Assembly (NCBI RefSeq): GCF_964340395.1
Contig: NC_135551.1
Location: forward strand, 11,451,379 to 11,515,378
Direction of reading: 5' to 3'
DNA length: 64,000 bases
Source of the DNA: Glandiceps talaboti
Taxonomy: Eukaryota > Hemichordata > Enteropneusta > Spengelidae
Both the position numbers and the translations under genes were made by a program. Each line of letters begins with the position of its first letter. The stretch's first letter is position 1. The notes below the pieces were generated by a model. That model searched no databases, was not told the origin of the DNA, and was given only the letters and a program-made list of their open reading frames with translations. Below, piece after piece: positions 1-11,384 of this stretch.

Positions 1-544
1 TCAAACACTTGACCCGTGACCTCAGAGAGGATTCCCTCTGCACGTCAACGACTCACTTTACTTGTGTATGAGTTACATTTTTATCATGCATCAGATTTCT
101 GCATTGAGAGTTCGGTATTTAACAAATTCGATTTATCTGCAAATGAACAGAAGATCCTCCTTTCGTATTCACCAAAAACTGCTATAGGCTATGACAGAAT
201 GTGAGTGAGAGTGTCTCCATGGATGTATTAGTCACTAGTATTACTAATACATCCATGGCGTTTCAACCCACGCTTTGTTCTTAGGGACCAGTCAGTTTCT
301 CCAGCATGGGGGAGGGAGGTGGATTCTGAAATCGGGCCAACGAAAAGTCACTGACAAGACACCCCCCTATCTGTAAACAAACAGGCTGACCCCATATCAC
401 TTAATTCTAAAAAAAATGATGACCCCCCCCCCCCCTTCACATGACAGGTATTCTTTTATCATGACTCAGTGTGGACTGCTTGACTGTCTCGCATCTACTT
501 TATAAGATCCCTGGTTAGCATTATCATAATTATAATTATTGACT
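1..544. other. intergenic sequence, no gene seen
   Basis: No coding similarity is recognised. The stretch holds a perfect inverted repeat at 217-258 (listed separately) and a C-homopolymer near 424-436. The short open frame at 16-204 has no recognisable protein features. Confidence 0.6.
217..258. repeat. perfect inverted repeat, 16-bp arms
   Basis: The arms CCATGGATGTATTAGT (217-232) and its exact reverse complement (243-258) flank a 10-base loop that itself contains ACTAGT. It could be a hairpin or a small element end. No function can be assigned. Confidence 0.8.
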
Positions 545-559
545 ACACAGGGTAAATAT

Positions 560-1040
560 ATTACAAAAGGAGTTTAATAGCATCTTGAAAATGAAAGGTA
601 GGGGGAAACCTTGAGGGGAATATGTGCATCTCTTATGGGGGTCCTAGGGGGTCTCCCCCTAGAAGCCCTGGATGTTTTTAACTCTGAAAAGTCAATTTTG
701 AGACTATTTAGACATTTTCAGAAAATAATTTCCAAGCTTTACAAGACAGCACCAATATGTAAAAAGCAACTACATAGGGTTGAAATACTTTTGAAATATA
801 CTTTGATAGCATCTTGACAGTAAGAGGGGAAAAGCTTGAGACTGGGATATGTACACCTCATGTGGCGGGTCCGAGGGGGTCACCCTCTAGAACCTTGGAG
901 GATGTTTACTCTTAAAGCCAGTATTTAGGCTATTCAGACCCTTTCAAGCGATAACTTAATCCATGCTTTACAAGACAGCGCCATCAAGTATCAGAAACTA
1001 TTCTTTATAACTTACATAGGGTTGAAATATGTTCTTAAAA
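560..1040. repeat. two diverged direct copies of a ~220-bp repeat
   Basis: Two successive segments share the same order of blocks: a G-rich start with GATATGTRCA, a GGGGGTC...CCCCTCTAGAA block, GGATGTTT...ACTCT, a block ending CTTTACAAGACAGC, and ACATAGGGTTGAAATA. Copy one is about 560-790 and copy two about 790-1040. This looks like an old dispersed repeat duplicated in tandem. The family is not recognised. Confidence 0.6.
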
Positions 1041-1246
1041 AGTTAAATGGTATCATTATACACATGTAGTAAAGGTCTATGATAGTAATATCATTGGTAG
1101 GGGAGATTTGGAGTTTAAAGCAATTTTAGACACTCTGAAATTGGAAAGAGTAAAATACATACAATATTTAAAAAACTAAAAATAGAAATAAAATAGAAGA
1201 TAAAAATTACCGAAATTGCGTTAAGTTCACACATCAACTATGTCAT

Positions 1247-2670
1247 TTAGGACATCTTTTCTAAAAGTAATGAGACTTGAAAACATGTCAGTGTTTTGCA
1301 AGGTGTTGATAAAATTGAAGGTCCTAGGTAAAAACGAGTTTCTCCTTTGAGTGGAATTAAAACGTGCCATTTTAGATGTGTAGTGGGAACGGAGATTCCT
1401 GGGGGCACATGAAACGGAACATTGGCAACAATATACATTGAGTTAAAAGAGCCATTTAAGCATTTATATAAAAAGACTGCATCCGTCAATTTCCTACGAG
1501 ATTGAAGACTATTAAAATACTGACAAAGATTACTGTAATTGAGGTTTACTCCTTTACCAGGGAACGATTTTCCAAAATGGGGTGACCAAACTTGTGGACA
1601 ATACTCTAGTTGACTCCGTACAAGCGATTTGTATAAATTAATGATACAAGAACTGTCATGAAATGCTTGCAGGTACCCTTTATCAAACCAACTAGCCTGT
1701 AAGCCTTGTTGACGATGTCTTGAATGTGTAACTTCCAGCTTAAATTAGTTGAAAAGACAACGCCAAGATCTTTGACTTGGTTTACATGGTCGATTTTGAT
1801 GCCGTTAATCGTATATTTATGAGAGATGACAGTCTTCTTCCTACTGAAAGTAATCACATTGCATTTCTTCAAATTAAGTTTGAGGTGCCACAGTTTGGAC
1901 CACTCAGAAACGTTATTAAGATCATTGTGTAGTCTAAAACAGTCCAGATCATTAAAAATTGTCTTAAAAATCTTGGAGTCGTCTGCATACAGCTTACACT
2001 CAGGAAAATCGTTAATATACATACTAAAAAGGAGCGGACGAAAGATGGAACCCTGAGGTACACCTGATATAACATTTCGCCATGTAGACGAGGTACCTCC
2101 AATGACAACACGCTTTTGTCGGTTATTTAAATAAGAACGAAACCATTCGAGAAGGCATCCACTAATACCATACGATTTCAACTTGTGTATGAGAAGCAGA
2201 TGGTTAACAGAATCAAATGCTTTCGAATAATCAAGGTACAGCGAATCAACCTGTCTGCCTTTATCGAGTTCACCGCCCATAAAGTCAATGCACTCCACAA
2301 GATTCGTGGTAGTTGATCGACCCTTGAGTAATCCATGTTGGCAAGAACTAATCGAGCTTTCAACATGCGCATATACAGATTGGAATACGATCTTTTCAAA
2401 AACGTTGCTGACTAACGGCAGTAAAGAAATAGGACGATAATTGGTGACATCAGATCGCAGACCTGACTTAAATACAGGAACAACATGGGCTTTTTTGAAA
2501 AGTGATGGAAAAACTCCATAATTTAAAGATTTGTTAAAAAGGATTGTCAACGGTATACATAAGTGAGATGCACATTTGTGAAGTATTACACCAGATACTC
2601 CATCAAGCCCACAAGCCTTATGAGGATCAGTTCCTAACAAAATTTCCTCAACTTGTGTTGATGTTACAAA
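1247..2670 (-). mobile_element. degenerate non-LTR retrotransposon (LINE), reverse transcriptase part
   Basis: On the minus strand an open frame from 2640 down to 1606 encodes a reverse transcriptase with the order typical of jockey/CR1-like LINEs: NYRPISLLP, then LDYSKAFDSVNH, then GVPQGS, then the catalytic YADD (about 1989-1978). The frame is broken. Near 1660 the frame must shift by one to continue as NLYKSLVRSQLEYCPQVW. A second shift at the C run near 1402-1407 is needed to continue as RNLRSHYTSKMARFN to about 1247. Coding similarity continues a little upstream of 2640 (about 2666). The endonuclease domain is absent, so the copy is 5'-truncated and inactive. Clade assignment beyond jockey/CR1-like is uncertain. 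Confidence 0.85.
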
Positions 2671-3278
2671 GATATAAGTGAAGCATTGATTTTAGGAAAG
2701 GATTTTTTCTTCCATCATAATCCAAACCCCCCTACTGCCAATTTCGAAAACAGGGTGATCCCCACCCCTACAATTCCCCCCCCCCCCCCGAAGAAACTGA
2801 CCGGTCCCTTAGTAAAATTTGAAATGCCTTTGCGTTCCATCCACATTTTGTTCTTATAAGAAGCATTGACTTAGCAAATTAAATTCAATCAAAGAAAGAA
2901 GTGTTCCAGCCACGATTCTTCTAATGAATCTTGTTATGTGGTCTGAGAATGAGTCGAAGTGAGCCGTCATTATTTACAGCCGGGGGTTGGCCATGGAGGA
3001 ATCCGAGTTGGTGTCATTCAAAAATGCAGAGCTACGAGGGGCCTAGGGGGTGGGTGTTACTCACAAGCTGAGGAGTTGAATGGAGGGGGATACTAATATA
3101 TTTTGCAAACACACTGAATCATAGAACACTCTTATGATGAACAATGAACAAACGTTCTCGATCGAAAATTTGAAAATTTCTAGCAGCTTCGCCGCAATGA
3201 TAAACTTATTTATATACAGTTCAGATGTGTGCCTGCCTTAACATATATCTTTCTATAATATAGATTATACATATATTG
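2671..3278. other. intergenic sequence, no gene seen
   Basis: Nothing coding is visible. A C-homopolymer lies near 2777-2789. Short G-rich blocks resemble the repeat at 560-1040 only loosely. Confidence 0.5.

Positions 3279-3352
<74 letters not shown>
3279..3352. repeat. (CA)n microsatellite
   Basis: Uninterrupted CA dinucleotides over about 74 bases. Confidence 0.97.
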
Positions 3353-3354
<2 letters not shown>

Positions 3355-3810
3355 AGTAATAATCTGAAACGCTTCGTAATAATCTGAAATCCACTGTTTT
3401 CAATGATAACAAAATGACTTGCAGAAATGTCCAGTTGACCATATGTCCTGGAAGAGCTGATACAGTACAAGAGAATGGCAATGATCTCCACTAAAAATAT
3501 ATAATTAACTCCTTCTATATATGAGCGGGCCAAATTCATGATAAGCGGGTCAATTTCAGAAACACTGACGCAAGACTAAAGACAAAAGAAGGTTTGATGA
3601 AAAACCTCGCTAAAAGAATAAATTAGTATTAATAAGTCCACGTCAGAGATATACGGGTACATAAAGTGGAAGTGAGATTTAATCCAATGAGCAGTCTTGA
3701 AATGACTCAAAGCGTAGAATATGAATTGTAATATGTTTTGTATTATGTAGAAACGTCCACTTTCTGCAGTGTTATATATATATATATGTTACATTTTATA
3801 GCTCTAGAGG

Positions 3811-3991
<181 letters not shown>

Positions 3992-4139
3992 TATTTTTTT
4001 TGGAGGGGGGGGGGGATTTGGACCCAACAGCAATTTTTTCAACCACCATGACAGCAATTTTTTTTCAAGAGCTACTAGACAGTAATTTCTTTTTAAAAAT
4101 ATATGCTTTAAATTTGACTTTTCGCCGCGTCAAGTCGTT

Positions 4140-4720
4140 TCGATGAATGGAACAGTGATTGCATGCAGTGAATAGTGATTCCATGCAATGAATAGTAACT
4201 TCATTCAATGAACAGTGATTCCATGCGATCAGTGATCAGTGAATTGTAGTTCTATGGAGGGAAGTGATTCCATGCAGTGAATAGTGCTTCCATATGCAGT
4301 GATCACTGATCCCATGCAATGAATCGAACAGAAACTCCGTGCAATGAACACTGATTCCATGAAGTAAGTCAGTGCATAATTTGATTAAAATTCGATGTAG
4401 ATGTCGGCTAATCGTTCATTGCTATAATTTTACCTTCGTTATTTTGCCTGAATTGACCTTCGTGGTACATGTTTACGTTTTTACCCGATCAGGATAAAAA
4501 CGTAAACATGTACCACGAAGGTCAATTCAGGCAAAATAACGAAGGTAAAATAGCAATGAACGATTAGCCGACATCGGATTTTAATCAGATTGGTCAATGC
4601 AATGACATGAGCAGCGATACTTTACAGAGAATTGGGATTCTATGAAGGGAACCGTGATTCCATGCAAAAAATAGTGAGTCCATGCAGTGAACATTACTTC
4701 TATAAAGTTAGTCAATGACT
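4140..4720. repeat. degenerate short tandem repeat interrupted by a foldback element
   Basis: Loose repeats built on GTGATTCCATGCAGTGAATA (about 20-28 bp spacing) occur at about 4140-4377 and resume at about 4620-4710. The palindromic element at 4378-4591 lies between them, as though it had inserted into the repeat. Confidence 0.7.
4378..4591. mobile_element. near-perfect ~100-bp palindrome, MITE or foldback element
   Basis: Two arms of about 100 bp (about 4378-4483 and 4495-4591) are near-perfect reverse complements around an 11-base centre. The outer ends read AATTTGATTAAAATTCGATG and, on the other strand, AATCTGATTAAAATCCGATG. The arms differ by a few substitutions and a short indel. No open frame is present, so this is a non-autonomous element. 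A half-copy of the same family lies at 10724-10870. Confidence 0.85.
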
Positions 4721-4875
4721 ATGTGCTTGCAAAATGTTTCCAATCCCTCAAGAACAGATAAAACGACTTTCAACAAACTATAACATGACTACTGGCGATG
4801 CCGAGCAGCCAGCAAATACCATGACATCACATGATTGCAAACCTATGCAGGTAATACTCCATCTAGTCATTAAGG

Positions 4876-5866
4876 TCAACAATCCCACTTCTGCTGTTTA
4901 TCAATAACAACAACAGTAGTTTGGCTCGTGTCCTTTCCAAGTATTAGGCAATAGTCAGACCGAGGTCTCTGTTGCTTTTGGTATTGGACATCAACTTCCT
5001 TTTGAACAGATTTAAGTTTTGCAAGGTCCTCTTCAAAATCTCCCTCATAACTTTTGACTTTTTCCCAGAACGTTTTGTTAAAATATTCATACAATGCTAC
5101 GTCCAATGGTGATTGTTCTTTAACTACAGTTTCCATATCCGGTGTGATGGGAAGCCGTATTCCTTTACGAACCTTGTGACGTCTGATAACCATATCTTCA
5201 TATTGCCAACACATCATCTTTCGTAATAAGACGAGTGATTCGTCGTAGTATTCTGTCAACATTACTAAATCAAGTTCACTATCGAGATTTCTGATTGAAT
5301 TATGGACGAACGTATCATTGACTATTTTCGGAATACCTATTAACCTCTCAAAATAGGCATTAAAGTGAGGTGGTTTCAGCTTGATAGTATCGTTTTTTGA
5401 GACGATGGTTTGCAAATACGCTGAGAAAGGGTTTGAAAATTGAGCAAATTTCTTATTCTTGTGGCGAAAGTAGAAGAAGGATTCGGTCCTTGTTACTGGT
5501 GATCTCAGAATTGTAAAATATTTGCCGTTCTTTATGATTTTATCCAGTGCTACTCGACGATAATTCATATGGTTTGCAATAAAGTTGTAACCTGGGAAAT
5601 TTGTACAATTGTAAGGATGAAGCATCACAGTATTGCTAGTTTCGTTAATACCTATATGTACTGATAATCCTTTATCTACAGCGGCAACAAGATCATGCTT
5701 TAAACCATACCGGAATAAAAGTGTTGCCATGGTACTGCCACCAGTTTTTGAAGTTTTTATGAATACAAAGTCGCGTTGAGGTTCACATGGGAGTTTCAAG
5801 GGTGATATTACCATATTTGTTGATTGCTGGGCAACGTTACCTTGCGTGTTAGCTAGGATTGTCTTT
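4876..5866 (-). CDS. GAL3ST-like exon 2 (catalytic domain, stop)
   Basis: The acceptor TTGTTTTCAG precedes 5866. The exon encodes residues 37-365, including both PAPS motifs, and stops at 4876-4878. The frame stays open upstream of the acceptor to about 6018, but that extension lacks a signal anchor and is judged intronic. Confidence 0.88.
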
Positions 5867-7200
5867 CTGAAAACAAGACAAGTATAAACCCCAAGGTTAA
5901 CATATTGCATAAACTGTACATGGTAATATATATCACTTGACCACACTATCCGTTTGCTGGCTTTAGGCTTACCGGTAGGCAGCGTGGTTGCGATGACAAA
6001 ATGTGGCTGGTCGATCACAATAGGAATTTCATATGCGCCGGGGCATATTAAACTGTCATATTAGTTGATGGAGCGGAGTATTACATTTAAAACAAAGCAC
6101 AAATGCACTGAAAATTAACACGCGCACTAGTTGCGAATTTTGTAGAATATTACAAGTAACATGTAATATAAACTATTATGGATTGATATGTATACTACAG
6201 GTAGTCCAATTGTAGTCTAAATTATGCTACTACAATATTCTAGCTATCCTTAATGTCATATTCATGTTTCAATATTCGTTCGTCCCCCAAGACTACAGAC
6301 ACTCTTTATATTTGCTACTCTAAAATGGCGACCTTACGCAGAATCTGATTGGTCGAATACATAAGCTATTTAAAGTGCGCAATGAGGTCACATGATGAAT
6401 CCATAATTAGGTGTCATCATGAGAGGTTTTATGCTAAACAGATTCTATTGTAATCTAATTTATGTTAGTTGTGCACGTTATTGTGGCAAACTATGGCATA
6501 AATACTGCCAGCTTTAAATTGCAGGATGAGTAAAAATTCAAATAACTCAAAATGGCAGTTAGAATTAGAATAGCTGAAATAGTGTTGTATTAGTTTTAGT
6601 CCTTCTAGACTACAGGTAGGCTAAGTTACGGTTACCCCTACTCAGATATGACTGTAGTTAGTCACTTGTGGGCTAATAATCTATATAAGGATGGTCCTAA
6701 TAAGCACGAAATAAGCAATTGTTTCTCACCATAAGGACTTTGTCATCTCCAGTGCGCAACACTATAAAATATGCGCATAATAAATGCACAACCGTTACGG
6801 TCGAAATAACTTCAGTGGGCAATAGTGCCGGGCAATAGTCTCTTCACGCACGGGCAATAGTCTATTTAAAGAAGGTCATGTGATTCGATTCTGACCAGTG
6901 ACAGTTTGTATTAGAACGTTGAGGTGTAATAATTATATATAAAGCACATGATAGCAAGAGCAATGTCATTAATATATTTATTGCCCACCCAAGAGATGGT
7001 GGTCATGACTGTAATATTGATGATGCCACTGGAGCCAAAGGCGGTAATGTCATCAATATTACAGGCATGACCATCATCCTTCAGGTGGGCAATAAATCGT
7101 GATATTTCCTTTGCATCATGTGTAATTATATAAATATGTATAGTTTACTAGTGAGCCACGCGTGGTACTTAATTATCTATTCATCTGAGCACACATACAC

Positions 7201-7267
<67 letters not shown>

Positions 7268-8664
7268 CTCTCTCTCTCTCTCTCTTCAGGACCACATGTT
7301 TAGCGTTCTGCTTGTATTTACCTCCTTTATGTTTCTTATACTTTTTAAAATTTATTTAAGCTTTTTATCACGAAAACAATTTCACAGTCACAGAATAGAC
7401 GTACCACAGACAACATTGCTAGCACTTGTGTAGATACCCCGAGTACGCCACACTTGCACACTCACACATCATGGGGTTCTGTCATATTATTTACAAGGGT
7501 CAGGGGAATAGACCACTTTTTACAAACCGGCTCTTGGGAGGGCCATATTTTAGAAAATGGGATTAGGAGAGGTTTTTGCTAAGCCAACGCTGCTACTGGT
7601 TCCAAATCCCATTGCTGCCACTTTGGTTAGGGCTATAGTGGTCTGAGGTTAGGGTTAGAGTTATATTAGGGTTAGAGTTAGAATTAGAGTTAGAGTTAGG
7701 GTTAGAGTTAGGTTTATGTACCATAGTATCAGTCCATATCAATTAAATTGCTGCTGACGACCATGTAGTTAATTAACTCTCAGTTGTGATGTGAGGAGAG
7801 AAGTGGGTCTCACAGGGAGTAAAACGGGAACAGTTGGGTAAGATACAAGGGATAATGTTGCGGTAATGCTGATTTAGTCTTAATGGTGTCGGAAGTGTGC
7901 CAGTCTAATCGTGGGGAGTAATAGCTTTTAGCTCTGCCAATGAGATCCACAGATATGTATTTATTAATGCAATGCCTTCATATACATTCATATGGTAGTA
8001 CTCAGACCACTATAGAGAATAGTGGTCTGATGGTGGTAGTAGTGGGAAATAATCAATGCTTTTAAAACTTTCAACATGGTGACATTGGTGGGAAGTACTT
8101 ACCGCTGTGGGAGGTTTAGTGTAAGAAGGTTGAGGACGGGCCACTTTTATGCACGACGGAATAGGGGAGAACCACATTTTATGCAACAGCCAGAGCTTGA
8201 TTTCCCTACGCTTTCCCTTGAAATTATTGAAGACTCCGGATCCCTTAGGTATAACAAATACCGCTGTCGGTATATGTTCATATATAAAACAAAATCGTTT
8301 ACGGAATATTTTAGAATATTCTCAAATACCTAATACCTCATTGTTTTTGTACTAGGACCATCCTTGGATAAAATATTAGTTCACAAATGACTGTATTACA
8401 GGGTAAGATGTCACTCCCACACATAAATCAAGTGATAACACCCATCAGAATATAGGTACAACACCACTACAAGCCTTTCAAGCAGGACTAACTTGCGTTG
8501 TATTTCATAGGGTATTATATTTAAAATAAACTACCATAAAGTAACGTGAACACTTACAATAAGACTGGGTAACTTTGCTGTGGTAACGATGACAACCAAA
8601 GCAATGGAATTCCGACAAGTGGTAATATGACTAACACCATTATTAAATATATCTTGTTCCGCAT
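4876..8664 (-). CDS. galactose-3-O-sulfotransferase-like enzyme, two exons
   Basis: The product is predicted to transfer sulfate from PAPS to the 3-OH of galactose on glycolipids or glycoproteins in the Golgi lumen (GAL3ST family; known family role). Joining exon 1 (8664-8558) to exon 2 (5866-4876) gives 365 residues, somewhat shorter than the roughly 420 of vertebrate GAL3ST1. Residues 6-27 form a hydrophobic signal anchor (type II membrane topology). KTSKTGGST at about 73-81 matches the 5'-phosphosulfate-binding loop, and ILRSPVTR at about 155-162 the 3'-phosphate-binding motif. Several N-x-S/T sites follow. The donor GTAAGTG and the acceptor TTTTCAG agree in phase (2+1). The gene is divergent from LTN1 with a ~3 kb spacer. 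No clear poly(A) signal is seen downstream. The exact acceptor substrate and paralogue cannot be told. Confidence 0.88.
6977..7096. mobile_element. inverted-repeat (MITE-like) element
   Basis: The ends TTTATTGCCCACC (6977-6989) and GGTGGGCAATAAA (7084-7096) are inverted. Internal blocks also pair: GGTCATGACTGTAATATTGATGA with a near-complement at about 7049-7074. There is no coding capacity. Confidence 0.7.
7205..7285. repeat. (AC)n then (TC)n microsatellite
   Basis: About 60 bases of AC are followed by about 21 bases of TC. Confidence 0.97.
7646..7712. repeat. degenerate telomere-like GTTAGG/GTTAGA tract
   Basis: Eleven or so hexamers of GTTAGG, GTTAGA and relatives, a short interstitial tract resembling the metazoan TTAGGG repeat but interrupted. 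Confidence 0.7.
8002..8030. repeat. hairpin of the CAGACCACT family
   Basis: TCAGACCACTA and its exact complement flank a 7-base loop. Related hairpins occur at 17061-17096 and 18248-18280, and half-sites at 7633-7647 and 31352-31366. Confidence 0.8.
8558..8664 (-). CDS. GAL3ST-like exon 1 (signal anchor)
   Basis: The ATG at 8664 opens MRNKIYLIMVLVILPLVG, a short positive N-terminus followed by a hydrophobic stretch. The exon ends with two bases of a split Leu codon before the donor GTAAGTG. The start is inferred from topology and from phase agreement with exon 2. Upstream 5' UTR exons are unknown. Confidence 0.75.
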
Positions 8665-9320
8665 ACTGCTGTAATCGTCTTTGTATGGGAAGTACGAAAA
8701 TAAAAGTGAGAAAAAAAATGTTGAAATGTTGTGTACTGTTCTACAAGATTATTTAGTTTTGTAGATTGTACAATATTGTATATATCGTTTGGTGAAATAA
8801 ACGCAATTGAGTTAATTTGAACAGGGTTGTTATTTTGACCTAAGTTTGTCCTTAATGACCACTATAATTGAACTGTGGTAATTAGTGTTGTCAACGTCAG
8901 TAGTTTATTTAGAGATAAGCTGGAAACGTTCTAAGTGAGGAAATAAAATAAAGAGAATCAAAACTAACTAAGTGAACAAAATTAGAACGCTATTCTGACA
9001 CACAGTGAGCTTACACTTTTACTATTTCAACTCAAACAAAAAGCTAAGGAATCGTTGTGAAAACATTATAATTATATTAACTGATATTTCTTAGTGGTAA
9101 AACATTTGATTTTGGAGGGGGGGGGGGGCTGGTACGGATGATTTGGACCTAACAACACTTTTTATACCACCATGACATCAAATTATCTTTGCCCAGTAAA
9201 GGGTACTTATACAGCATATATTTTTGTTTTAAATTTGACTATTATTGACGTTCTGTCTCGTCATGTCATGTATTAATGTGTAGGATATTACGGACATCAG
9301 TAGTCCGGTGTCTGTCAATC

Positions 9321-9500
9321 AAAAAACAAACAAACAAACAAACAAACAAACAAACAAACAGACAAACAGATAGACATACAGACAAACAAACAAACAAACA
9401 CACAAACAAACAAACAAACAAACAAACAAACACACACAAACACACGTACGTACGTACATACATACATACATACATACATACATACATACATACATACACA
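9321..9500. repeat. compound tetramer microsatellite (CAAA, CAGA, CGTA, CATA)
   Basis: Runs of AAAC-type tetramers pass into CACA, CGTA and CATA tetramers. Open frames over the tract are artefacts. Confidence 0.95.
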
Positions 9501-9824
9501 CAGTATATATCAAGGCAATACACGGAGACAACTACAGTTATCGCTGTTACCACCAATAGTGGCATGATGTAAAACACCAAAAAATGTGAAAGACAAACTT
9601 ACCAATGCTGTCGTCAAAAACACGGAAATATCAAGGATAGTAGTTTTGTAAACGTCAGCAATACGCAATGTAAATAGTCCAGATATGATTGACTACCTGT
9701 CGTTTCGTGATAGCTTTTTTGCATACACAAACAAAGATCAGCGCATTAATACTGGCATATCCTTTACCCCGTCTCAGAGCTTTGCTATAAGCGTATAGCG
9801 TAATAGCGGAGTCCGAACACGTGC

Positions 9825-9892
9825 TTCATCATTTGGGTATTAAATAATATTTATCATAATATGTATAATGTGTGTAATACCCAAATGATGAA
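9825..9892. repeat. perfect inverted repeat, 18-bp arms
   Basis: TTCATCATTTGGGTATTA (9825-9842) is repeated as its exact reverse complement at 9875-9892 around a 32-base AT-rich loop. Confidence 0.85.
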
Positions 9893-10204
9893 CACATTAG
9901 TATTTCGGAAACAGCAGCAACAACAATTAATGTGAATAGTCCAAAATATGATTAACTACCTGCCATATCGTGACAGCTTTCCATAATAACATATAAACAA
10001 AGTATGATGTAACGTTGCTACAGATGCACATTAGGGGCCGAGCAACAGGGATGGGGGTGGTGGGGGCAGTGGAGAAAAATTTCAACAAAACTTTTAGCAG
10101 CCCCCTCCTTTTGCGCTCTTCAAAAATTCATGCTTTCCCGAAATAAACCCAAGAATATTTGTACCCCCTCCCCAAACTATCAACAAATAAAAAATGAATT
10201 AAAA

Positions 10205-10247
10205 TAAATAAACAAACAAACAAACAAACAAACAAACAAACAAACAA

Positions 10248-10291
<44 letters not shown>

Positions 10292-10400
10292 ACAAACAAA
10301 CAAACAAACAAACAAACAAACAAACAAACAAACAAACAAACAAACAAACAAACACAAACAAACAAACAAACAAACAAACAAACACACAAACACACACACA
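10205..10400. repeat. (CAAA)n with an internal (CAAG)n block
   Basis: CAAA tetramers surround a CAAG block at about 10250-10290, ending in CACA. Confidence 0.95.
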
Positions 10401-10479
10401 TATTCGTTGGGTACACTAGATGTTTTTATACTCATCCATACAGACTGTGTGTTTGTATGGATGAAACCCCATATATTTA

Positions 10480-10612
10480 TTAATTTGTTTGTTTGTTTGT
10501 TTGTTTGTTTGTTTGTTTGTTTGTTTGTTTGTTTGTTTGTCGTTCGTTCGTTTGTTCGTTCTTTCGTTCGTTTGTTTGCATGTTTGTTTGTTTGTTGGTT
10601 GGTTTGTTTGTA
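10480..10612. repeat. (TTTG)n microsatellite with TTCG variants
   Basis: TTTG tetramers with TTCG interruptions. This is the complement-type partner of the CAAA tract 80 bp upstream, so the two could pair. Confidence 0.95.
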
Positions 10613-10723
10613 ACACGGTTCCTGGGCTACCTGTGGTTATATCTCCGATCCTATGCTGGTGTGATGACATCATGTTAGTGCCAGCCTCGTGTTAGCACTG
10701 TCTGTACTAGCACTAGCCTGGCG

Positions 10724-10870
10724 CAATCTGATTAAAATACGATGCATTCTCGGAAGCCAGAGCATTTTTTCTCGGCTGACGTGGATGTCGACTATAACCA
10801 TTCACTCTTATTTTACCTCGATATTTTTGCTTGAATTGACCTTTGTGATATATGTTTACATTTTGTCTGA
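10724..10870 (+). mobile_element. half-copy of the 4378-4591 foldback family
   Basis: It starts CAATCTGATTAAAATACGATG-like and later shares TTTTACCTCG, TTGCTTGAATTGACCTT and TATGTTTACATTTT with one arm of the palindrome at 4378-4591. The second arm is missing. Confidence 0.65.
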
Positions 10871-11384
10871 TGGCCTTCTTCTAGATTAAGCCTGGTGTTA
10901 ACATAGGGCTAGTGCAGGTATTAACCAATACATTCAGCCTTGTGTTAACATAGGGCTAGTGCAGTTATTAACCCAATAAATCCTATACCAGGATACAACT
11001 TTTCACTGATTTTCAGATAAATTGTTTTGGATAAATGTAGGGTAAATAAACATTAAAGGCTTAACGTTATTTAATTGTATATTTGAGAGCCTGTAGACAA
11101 CTTGAGGAAAAGAATAATAATCGAAGAAATATAATACTACGTGTCCCTATGGTCTTGACGAACCAAGGTACAATGAGTGGGTATACATTACATGCAATAA
11201 ATGTACGTTTCGTGTTATATAAAGTAAAATCTGGATGGAATGAGCTCCCCAATACAGCCTGTGATCTGAAAATGACCGTCATGTCTACTAGTAAATTCTA
11301 ATGTTGACAAAATACTTATATTGATTTTAGATTTATCTTTCATACATTAATTCTTGACAAAAAAAACCATCAAAGTAGATAGTT

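Larger units (their letters stand above)
5867..8557 (-). other. intron of the GAL3ST-like gene
   Basis: A 2.7 kb intron with GT-AG ends on the minus strand. It contains an inverted-repeat element (6977-7096), (AC)n and (TC)n microsatellites (7205-7285), a degenerate TTAGGG-like tract (7646-7712) and a 29-bp hairpin (8002-8030). No other gene is seen inside. A small open frame at 8076-8333 has no recognisable homology. Confidence 0.7.
8665..11380. other. divergent intergenic spacer
   Basis: No supported gene. It holds tetramer microsatellites (about 9321-9500, 10205-10400, 10480-10612), an inverted repeat (9825-9892), a half foldback element (10724-10870) and two 45-bp direct copies containing TGTTAACATAGGGCTAGTG (about 10889-10978). 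A hydrophobic open frame on the minus strand at about 9500-9580 runs into a microsatellite and is not supported as a gene. Confidence 0.6.

Noticed and set aside
5867-6018. Extension of the sulfotransferase frame upstream to a start at 6018
   Set aside because: It gives no signal anchor, whereas a strong acceptor at 5867 and a phase-matched anchor exon at 8558-8664 give a normal family architecture.
8076-8355. Overlapping 68- and 85-codon open frames in the GAL3ST-like intron
   Set aside because: No recognisable homology, no splice or promoter context, and length within chance for this base composition.
10889-10978. Two 45-bp direct copies near TGTTAACATAGGGCTAG as a regulatory module
   Set aside because: A simple tandem duplication; nothing links it to either promoter.
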